From: Comamonas composti DSM 21721
Lineage (GTDB): Bacteria > Pseudomonadota > Gammaproteobacteria > Burkholderiales > Burkholderiaceae_C
Assembly: GCF_000429845.1 (NCBI RefSeq)
Contig: NZ_AUCQ01000015.1
Location: forward strand, 1-64,000
Length of the DNA: 64,000 nucleotides
Direction of reading: 5' to 3'
Position 1 is the stretch's first letter. Each line of letters begins with the position of its first letter. Positions 58,401 to 64,000 of this stretch are shown here, piece after piece. Position numbers and translations under genes: made by a program. The notes beneath the pieces are model-generated. The model was not told the DNA's origin and did not search any database. It saw only the letters and a program-made list of their open reading frames with translations.

Positions 58401-59485
58401 GTCGCGCAATACCCGATCGCCGCCGCTGGCTGGGCCAGGCCCTGGCGGCCGGACTCGGCAGCGCCCTCGCAGGCCCCACGGCTCTCGCCCAGGCCCTGTC
58501 GGGCAGCGCTGCAGACGCGGTGCTGGCCGCAAGCTTTGGCCGCATTCCCGATGCCTCGCAACTGCGCCGCGTATTCGCGGCCGGCCCGCCAGCCAGCGTG
58601 CTGATCGCCGTGCTCGCGCCCCACAAGCTGCTGGGCTGGCCCCAGCAGTTGAGCGATCAGGCGCGCGCCCATCTGGGGCCGGCGCTGCAGAATCTGCCGC
58701 ATCTGGGTCGGCTTTCGGGACGCGGCAGCACCATGCCGCTGGAAGCCCTGCTGCAATTGCAGCCCGATCTGGTGCTGGATTCGGGCACGGCCGATGCCAG
58801 CCATACCTCGGCCCTGCAAAGACTCGCCACGCAGACCGGCCTGCCCTGTGTGCTGGTGCAGGGCTCGCTGGAACAGCACGCCAGGCAGTTGCGCCAGGTC
58901 GGCGCCCTGCTGGGCGAGCCCAGCCGTGGCGAGACTCTCGCCGCCTATGCCGAGGCCGTGGCCGCGCTGACCCGTGAGGTCACACAGAGCCTGGCCCCCG
59001 GCCAGCGCCCGCGCGTTTATCTGGGGCGCAGCAGCAACGGCATGGAGACCGGGCTGGCTGGCTCGATCAATCTGGAGCTGCTGGAGTATGCGGGCGGCAT
59101 CAATGTCGCTGCCCAGGCCGGGCGCGGCGGGCTCACGCGCGTGTCCATGGAGCAGATCCTGGCCTGGAACCCCGAGGTCATCGTCACCCAGGAGCCCTTG
59201 TTCGCGCAGCGCGTCCGCCAGGACCCGTTATGGCGTGGCGTGTCCGCCGTGCGTGCGGGCCGCGTGCACTGTGCACCCAACTGGCCGTTTGGCTGGCTGG
59301 ATGGTCCACCCAGCGTGAACCGCTTGCTGGGATTGCGCTGGATGCTATCAAAATTGCATCCCCAGGCAAAGGCCTTGCAAGGCCTGCCGCCGCTTGCGCA
59401 AGAGGTTGGGCGCTTCTACCAGCTGTTCTATGGCGCCGAACTCACGCCGGCCCAGTTGCAGCAGCTCATGGCCCTCGCGGCCTGA
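58397..59485 (+). CDS. Periplasmic metal-chelate-binding protein (BtuF/FhuD-like)
   Basis: 362 residues. Tat signal (PDRRRWLGQALAAGLGSALA), then two-lobed Peripla_BP_2 fold: ASVLIAVLAPHKLLGWP, LEALLQLQPDLVLDSGTADASH, and in lobe two RVYLGRSSNGMETGLAGSINLELLEYAGGINVAA..VSMEQILAWNPEVIVTQEP. It hands ligand from the receptor to the permease at 61640. Starts by ATGA overlap with DUF2478. Confidence 0.88.
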   Translation: MSRAIPDRRRWLGQALAAGLGSALAGPTALAQALSGSAADAVLAASFGRIPDASQLRRVFAAGPPASVLIAVLAPHKLLGWPQQLSDQARAHLGPALQNLPHLGRLSGRGSTMPLEALLQLQPDLVLDSGTADASHTSALQRLATQTGLPCVLVQGSLEQHARQLRQVGALLGEPSRGETLAAYAEAVAALTREVTQSLAPGQRPRVYLGRSSNGMETGLAGSINLELLEYAGGINVAAQAGRGGLTRVSMEQILAWNPEVIVTQEPLFAQRVRQDPLWRGVSAVRAGRVHCAPNWPFGWLDGPPSVNRLLGLRWMLSKLHPQAKALQGLPPLAQEVGRFYQLFYGAELTPAQLQQLMALAA

Positions 59486-59502
59486 GATCGTAAACACGCT
59501 CT
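59484..59502 (+). repeat. Solo inverted-end copy of the MITE-like family
   Basis: GAGATCGTAAACACGCTCT begins within the stop codon of the binding-protein gene. Same sequence as the ends at 52050 and 63696. The rest of the gap to 59741 shows no gene. Confidence 0.7.
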
Positions 59503-59741
59503 GAGGGCTGGGCGGCAAGCCGCGCAACAGAGGCAGGAAAACCGCATTGTTTGCACCATCCCCCTCTTGCCGCATACACACAATATCGAAACATCAGGCG
59601 ATCCGTATCTCTTGGCCAGAGGGTGCCCGGATCCTGAGGAGGGAGAGCAGGCCAGGGCGGCAACACCATGGCAGGGCATCGCTCCAGACAGTCAGCACGC
59701 TGCTTGCCGGCCACAAGCCCCGCCTCAAAAAAGGACCGTCT

Positions 59742-61523
59742 ATGTTTCAAGGATTAAGGGTTTCAACCAAGTTGCTATGGGGCTTTTCCATTGTCGCGTT
59801 CATAGGAGCTGTGGTTGGTCTCTTTGCGGCATACAGCATCGTGAAAGTCAGCGATGGCGCCCAGCATCTGCATGAGTACGACCTGATGGGCATCTCCTAT
59901 ATCAAGGAGGCGAATGTCGACCTGATCTACATCGAGCGCGCCATGCGCGATGCCGTGCTTGCGGCTTCGACCGAGCAGCGCGCTGCAGCCATGAAGAAAG
60001 TCGATGACAGCATTGGCCTGTTCAACACCAATCTGGACAAGGCGCGCCCGCTCTTCTGGTCGGACACGGGCAGGGATATCTTCATCAAGGTCGACGACTC
60101 CTGGAAGGCCTATCAGGAGCATGTGGCCCAGGTCAAGAAGGCCCTGCCGCTCACGCCTCTGGGTCCGCAGTCCGAGGCCCTGGACCTGTTGCACGGCTCC
60201 TTCATGGCCCAGGCCCAGACCTTTGACGACCATATCACCTCCGCCGCCAACACCAAGGAGGAGAACGCCACGCAGTATGCGAAGGAGAGCCTGCAGAGCG
60301 CCAACTTCGTGACCTGGGTCGTGGCCGGAGGCAGCCTGTTCGCGCTGCTCGTCGGCGTGGGCATAGGCGTGCTGTTCTCGCGCGGCTTCATGCGCCAGCT
60401 CGGGGGCGAGCCCTCTTATGCGGTGCAGATCGCGGCCACCATTGCCGAAGGCGATCTGAGCCGCCAGCTCGATGTCAAGCCCGGCGACAGCACCAGCATC
60501 ATCGCCGCGCTCAAGGCCATGCAGGAGCAGCTCAAGAGCGTGGTCAGTCAGGTGCGCACCAGCAGCGACAACATCGCCACGGGCGCCACGCAGATCGCCA
60601 GCGGCAATGCCGACCTGAGCCAGCGCACCGAGGAGCAGGCCGGCGCCCTGGAACAGACCGCCGCCACCATGGAGGAGCTCAGCTCCACCGTGCGCAACAA
60701 TGCCGACAGCGCCAAGCAGGCCAACCAGCTGGCCCAGGGCGCGGCCTCGGTCGCCACCCAGGGCGGCCAGGTCGTGGACCAGGTGGTGACCACCATGCAA
60801 GGCATTAGCGACAGCAGCCGCAAGATCGGCGACATCATCGGCGTCATCGACTCCATCGCCTTCCAGACCAATATCCTCGCGCTGAATGCGGCCGTGGAGG
60901 CCGCGCGCGCAGGCGAGCAGGGCCGGGGCTTTGCGGTCGTGGCATCCGAGGTGCGCAGCCTCGCGGGCCGCAGCGCCGAGGCGGCCAAGGAGATCAAGAC
61001 CTTGATCGGCCGCAACGTGGAGCATGTGGAGCAAGGCACGACCCTGGTCGACCAGGCGGGCAAGACCATGGGCGAGATCGTGGGCTCGATCCGCCGCGTG
61101 AGCGACATCGTGGCCGAGATCTCCTCGGCCACCTCCGAGCAAAGCGACGGCATCGACCAGGTCGGCAATGCGATCACGCAGATGGACCAGGTGACCCAGC
61201 AGAACGCGGCCCTGGTCGAGGAAAGCGCGGCCGCCGCCGAAAGCCTCAGATCCCAGGCCCAGCAACTGGTGGGCGTGGTCTCCGTCTTCAAGCTCGCACC
61301 GGGCACCGAGACGCGCGCACCCGGCCCCGTGGCCCTGGCCCCGGCGGGCCTGCAGCGCAGCAGCCCTGCGCCCAGCAAGCCCGCAGCAAAACCCGCCGCC
61401 AAGCCAGCGGCCAAGCCCGCCGCCCCGCGCGCCAGTCTGCCGGCCGTGCCCAAGAGCGCACCCGCACCGGCCTCGGCGCCCGCGGTATCCTCGGGCTCCG
61501 ACGATGACTGGGTTACGTTCTAA
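59742..61523 (+). CDS. Methyl-accepting chemotaxis protein
   Basis: 593 residues. TM1 (about 10-33), a four-helix-bundle sensor (38-190), TM2 (about 191-212), HAMP, then the signalling hairpin [47 protein letters not shown]. The tail is Ala/Pro/Lys-rich with [15 protein letters not shown] repeats and ends DDDWVTF, like the CheR/CheB-binding pentapeptide. It splits the uptake operon and may be unrelated to it, or sense the same ligand. Confidence 0.93.
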   Translation: MFQGLRVSTKLLWGFSIVAFIGAVVGLFAAYSIVKVSDGAQHLHEYDLMGISYIKEANVDLIYIERAMRDAVLAASTEQRAAAMKKVDDSIGLFNTNLDKARPLFWSDTGRDIFIKVDDSWKAYQEHVAQVKKALPLTPLGPQSEALDLLHGSFMAQAQTFDDHITSAANTKEENATQYAKESLQSANFVTWVVAGGSLFALLVGVGIGVLFSRGFMRQLGGEPSYAVQIAATIAEGDLSRQLDVKPGDSTSIIAALKAMQEQLKSVVSQVRTSSDNIATGATQIASGNADLSQRTEEQAGALEQTAATMEELSSTVRNNADSAKQANQLAQGAASVATQGGQVVDQVVTTMQGISDSSRKIGDIIGVIDSIAFQTNILALNAAVEAARAGEQGRGFAVVASEVRSLAGRSAEAAKEIKTLIGRNVEHVEQGTTLVDQAGKTMGEIVGSIRRVSDIVAEISSATSEQSDGIDQVGNAITQMDQVTQQNAALVEESAAAAESLRSQAQQLVGVVSVFKLAPGTETRAPGPVALAPAGLQRSSPAPSKPAAKPAAKPAAKPAAPRASLPAVPKSAPAPASAPAVSSGSDDDWVTF

Positions 61524-61597
61524 TGACCTGACCCAGCGCTGAACTGATTCGCTCTGAACCGCCACGCCCGGACTGCGCCGCCGGGCTGGCGGCTTGC

Positions 61598-61620
61598 TTT
61601 TTTGATAGCTGCTTGCGCGC
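61598..61620. repeat. Intergenic repeat, TTTGATAGCTGC family
   Basis: CTTTTTTGATAGCTGCTTGCG just upstream of the permease gene. Same core as at 42941 and, partly, 36993-37083. Confidence 0.5.
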
Positions 61621-61639
61621 TGTATATGGTGACTTCTCG

Positions 61640-62725
61640 GTGATTCCTAGCTGTAACCGCCTGCCATCAAGCGCAGGCAGCTTCGTTTGTGATAGCAAAA
61701 ATCGCCAGCACGGCCTGGCCCGGCCTCTGGTCCTGGGCTGGCTGCTGGCGGGCGGCCTTCTGGCTGCGGTGCTGCTCTGGGCGCTGGCCGCAGGCCAGTT
61801 CCCGATTGCGCCGGGACAGCTCTGGCAGTCCCTGCTGGCCCGCCTGCAAGGAGCAGCCTCGCCGCTCTCCCCGGCCGCCGAGACCGTGCTCTGGAACATA
61901 CGCCTGCCGCGCATCGCCGCCGGCCTGGCCGTGGGCGCCACGCTGGCCGCAGCCGGGGCCGCCTACCAGGGCATGTTCCGCAACCCCCTGGTCTCGCCCG
62001 ACATTCTGGGCGTCTCCTCGGGCGCAGGCCTGGGCGCGGCCCTGGCGATCCTGCTCGGCTGGTCCATGGCCGCCGTGCAGACCCTGGCCTTTGCGGGGGG
62101 GCTGGCCGCCGTCGCCATCGTGCTGAGCATCAGCGCCGGTGTGCGCCGCCACGATCCCGTGCTGGTCCTGGTGCTGGCCGGGATTGCGCTGGGCGCGCTG
62201 CTGGGCGCGGGCATTGCGCTGATCAAGACCCTGGCCGATCCGAATACCCAGCTGCCCTCGATCACCTTCTGGCTCATGGGCGGGCTCAACGCCGTGACCG
62301 GCAGCGAGCTCGCGGCCACGGCCCCGGTCATGCTCGCAGCCCTGCTGCCCTTGCTGGCCCTGCGCTGGCGCATCAACCTGCTGGGCCTGCCCGACGAGGA
62401 GGCGCTGGCCCTGGGCGTGCCCGTGGCGCGGCTGCGGCTGGTGCTCGTGGCCTGCGCCACCCTGGGCACGGCAGCCGCCGTGTCGCTGTCGGGCATCATC
62501 GGCTGGGTGGGCCTGGTCGTGCCTCATGTGGCGCGGCTGCTGGTCGGCCCCAACCTGGTGCGCCTGCTGCCGGCCTCGGCCCTGCTGGGCGCGGGCTTTG
62601 TGGTCGCGGCCGACACCCTGGCGCGCAGCGTGGCGCGCATCGAGCTCCCCCTGGGGATTCTCACGGCCCTCGTGGGCGCACCCTTTTTTCTCTACCTGCT
62701 GTCACGCACAGGCCGGCATGAATGA
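61640..62725 (+). CDS. BtuC/FecCD-type ABC permease
   Basis: About 361 residues with nine to ten membrane segments: IRLPRIAAGLAVGATLAAAGAAYQGMFRNPLVSPDILGVSSGAGLGAALAI, FWLMGGLN, and GIIGWVGLVVPHVARLLVGPN are FecCD family blocks. It imports a metal chelate, cobamide or oxyanion complex. Start uncertain: GTG 61640 or TTG 61613, as no ATG precedes the first helix. Confidence 0.88.
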   Translation: MIPSCNRLPSSAGSFVCDSKNRQHGLARPLVLGWLLAGGLLAAVLLWALAAGQFPIAPGQLWQSLLARLQGAASPLSPAAETVLWNIRLPRIAAGLAVGATLAAAGAAYQGMFRNPLVSPDILGVSSGAGLGAALAILLGWSMAAVQTLAFAGGLAAVAIVLSISAGVRRHDPVLVLVLAGIALGALLGAGIALIKTLADPNTQLPSITFWLMGGLNAVTGSELAATAPVMLAALLPLLALRWRINLLGLPDEEALALGVPVARLRLVLVACATLGTAAAVSLSGIIGWVGLVVPHVARLLVGPNLVRLLPASALLGAGFVVAADTLARSVARIELPLGILTALVGAPFFLYLLSRTGRHE

Positions 62726-62855
62726 AACCAGACTCTTCTTGAGCGGCCTGGCCGCGCCCTTTGCCCCCGGGCCCTTTGCCCCCGGGCCCTTTGCCCCCGG
62801 GCGCTGCGCCCCCGGCCTTTCGGCGTCTTCTGCCCAGGGAGCACGGCATGGATAG
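62718..62855 (+). CDS. Possible 45-residue ORF made of PFAPG repeats
   Basis: ATG 62718 overlaps the permease stop, and its stop overlaps the ATPase start. The product MNETRLFLSGLAAPFAPGPF continues in repeats coded by a 15-bp tandem repeat at 62757-62801. It may only couple translation of the two ABC genes. Confidence 0.25.
   Translation: MNETRLFLSGLAAPFAPGPFAPGPFAPGRCAPGLSASSAQGARHG
62757..62801. repeat. 15-bp tandem repeat, three copies
   Basis: CCCTTTGCCCCCGGG occurs three times without change, then decays. It lies in the gap between permease and ATPase genes. Confidence 0.85.
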
Positions 62856-63624
62856 GCCGGATCGTGGCACAGCCCCCGTGCTCAGGACCCTGGAGCTTTC
62901 CACGGGCCATGGCCGCCAGGTCGTGAGCCAGGGCATCAATCTGGAGATCGCCTCAGGCCAGGTGCTGTGCCTGCTGGGCCCGAACGGCTGCGGCAAGACC
63001 ACCTTGTTTCGCACCCTGCTGGGCCTGCTCGCGCCCCTGGCGGGCCAGGTGCTGGTGCAGGAGCAGCCCATCCAGGGCTGGACGCGCGCCGAGTTCGCAC
63101 ACCGCGTCGGCTATGTGCCCCAGGCCCAGAGCGGGGTCTTTGCCTTCGAGGTCCTGGACATGGTGCTCATGGGTCGCGCCGCGCGCCTGTCCGCGCTGTC
63201 CGGCCCTTCGCGCAGCGACCGCGCCCTGGCCCTGGCCTGCATGCAGCGCCTGGGCATTGCCGGCCTCGCCACGCGCCGCTATACCGAGCTCAGTGGCGGC
63301 CAGCGCCAGCTGGTGCTGATCGCGCGTGCCCTGGCGCAGGAGCCCGCGCTGCTCATCATGGACGAGCCCACGGCTGCGCTGGACTTCGGCAACCAGATCC
63401 TGGTGCTGGAGCAGATCGCGGCCCTGCGCGCCCAAGGCATGGCCGTGCTGCTGTCCACCCACCAGCCCGAGCACGGCCTGCAGATCGCCGACTGCATCGC
63501 CCTGCTGGGCCAGGGCCGCATGCTGGACATGGGCGCGCCTGCCGAGGTCGCCACGCCGCGTGCCCTGGCCGCGCTGTATGGCGTGAGCGAAGACGCCGTG
63601 GCCGCACGCCTGCCGCGCCTCTGA
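62848..63624 (+). CDS. ABC transporter ATPase (FecE/BtuD-like)
   Basis: 258 residues. Walker A LLGPNGCGKTT (about 36-46), VGYVPQAQ Q-loop, signature LSGGQRQLVLIARA and Walker B LLIMDEPTAALDFGN, H-loop STHQPEH. It powers the permease upstream. ATG 62848 follows GGGAG. The upstream extension of the frame is repeat DNA. Confidence 0.93.
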   Translation: MDRPDRGTAPVLRTLELSTGHGRQVVSQGINLEIASGQVLCLLGPNGCGKTTLFRTLLGLLAPLAGQVLVQEQPIQGWTRAEFAHRVGYVPQAQSGVFAFEVLDMVLMGRAARLSALSGPSRSDRALALACMQRLGIAGLATRRYTELSGGQRQLVLIARALAQEPALLIMDEPTAALDFGNQILVLEQIAALRAQGMAVLLSTHQPEHGLQIADCIALLGQGRMLDMGAPAEVATPRALAALYGVSEDAVAARLPRL

Positions 63625-63657
63625 CCCGGGATCGGCGAGCCCTGGAGCGCCGGCTTC

Positions 63658-63714
63658 AGAGCGTGTTCACGACCTCCTCTCGGCGCGCCTGCGTAGAGAT
63701 CGTGAACACGTTCT
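63658..63714. repeat. Short inverted pair of MITE ends
   Basis: AGAGCGTGTTCACGACCTC and GAGATCGTGAACACGTTCT face each other across about 19 bp. Smallest form of the repeat family, 34 bp after the ATPase stop, able to fold as a hairpin. Confidence 0.75.
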
Positions 63715-63810
63715 TAGACGCCCAAGCGACAGCCGGATGTACCCGTAAAAATCGACCTCCGGTCCCACACGCGACAATGGACAGGTATTCAGTCACGCAA
63801 AAGACAGGCC

Positions 63811-64000
63811 ATGGACGATCCGATTCTTACCATCGACGAACGAGAGGCGATCAACTCAGGTCGCTGGTTTTCATCTCTTTCACCATCGCTCAGGCACGAC
63901 ATTCTTAGATGCGCATACGTCAAACGTTTCAGAGATGGCACGCTCATCTGCGCACGCGGGGAGCCCCCCGAGGAATGGATTGCCTGTGCCAAGGGCGCCG
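63811..64000 (+). CDS. Crp/Fnr-family regulator, N-terminus only
   Basis: The 63 codons before the window end (DDPILTIDEREAINSGRWFS, then LSPSLRHDILRCAYVKRFRDGTLICARGEPPEEWIACAKG) match the start of a cyclic-nucleotide-binding-like domain (W...L....R..I...A......DG..I..RG......W..V..G). DNA-binding part lies outside the window. Confidence 0.75.
   Translation, partial: MDDPILTIDEREAINSGRWFSSLSPSLRHDILRCAYVKRFRDGTLICARGEPPEEWIACAKGA

Noticed and set aside
59775-61565. 596-codon minus-strand frame
   Set aside because: Antisense of the chemoreceptor gene.

Overview
The window looks like the chromosome of a GC-rich betaproteobacterium of the family Comamonadaceae (Comamonas/Delftia/Acidovorax type). 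This is judged from codon use, from the gene order tcdA-cpoB-pal-tolB-msbA and holB-tmk-mltG-ygfZ, and from short intergenic repeats of the TTTGATAGCTGC type that I recall from this family; no database was consulted.

Layout. (1) 1-280: the end of an IS3-family element that has inserted into a prophage gene. (2) 264-17924: the right part of a tailed prophage that looks podovirus-like. Leftward genes encode large internal-virion/polyvalent proteins, small assembly-type proteins and replication-type proteins. Rightward genes encode a (broken) recombination exonuclease, many small early genes, an excisionase and an intact tyrosine integrase. Cargo sits between the virion genes: an orphan type I-F CRISPR mini-array with 5 repeats and 4 spacers (no cas gene in the window), a low-GC DUF2569/zinc-ribbon membrane protein, and a HI1419/HI1420-type toxin-antitoxin pair. 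(3) 17871-17924 and 31260-31313 are identical 54-bp copies of the 3' half of tRNA-Lys(TTT), so they look like attachment sites. The tailed prophage ends at the first. A second element of about 13.4 kb lies between the two. It is a filamentous (inovirus) prophage: replication initiator, ssDNA-binding protein, major coat, TspB-like adsorption protein, DUF2523, Zot and secretin, with repressor and integrase next to the intact tRNA. At its far end it carries a candidate defence module (NACHT-type NTPase plus RelA/SpoT-domain protein), a YbjQ-like protein and an orphan VbhA-type antitoxin. Its integrase has a stop codon exactly at the catalytic tyrosine.

(4) 31382-54635: ordinary chromosome. It holds the Tol-Pal cell-envelope genes, lipid A exporter MsbA, an ankyrin protein, TatD, PilZ, DNA polymerase III delta-prime, thymidylate kinase, MltG, YgfZ, a TauE/SafE permease, a thioesterase-acetyltransferase fusion, hydrolases, a secreted hydratase-like protein, an iron-type alcohol dehydrogenase, a penicillin-acylase-family enzyme, LD-carboxypeptidase and a TadA-hydrolase fusion. 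It is sprinkled with transposase remnants and a MITE-like repeat with 19-bp inverted ends. (5) 54702-63624: an IS5-type remnant, then a TonB-dependent receptor, DUF2478 protein, Tat-exported binding protein, BtuC/FecCD-type permease and ATPase. Together these form a complete metal-complex uptake route, possibly for molybdenum/tungsten rather than iron, with a chemoreceptor gene between binding protein and permease. (6) 63811-64000: the start of a Crp/Fnr-type regulator.

The two most novel-looking items are the phage-borne orphan I-F CRISPR array and the NACHT + RelA/SpoT gene pair carried by the inovirus.
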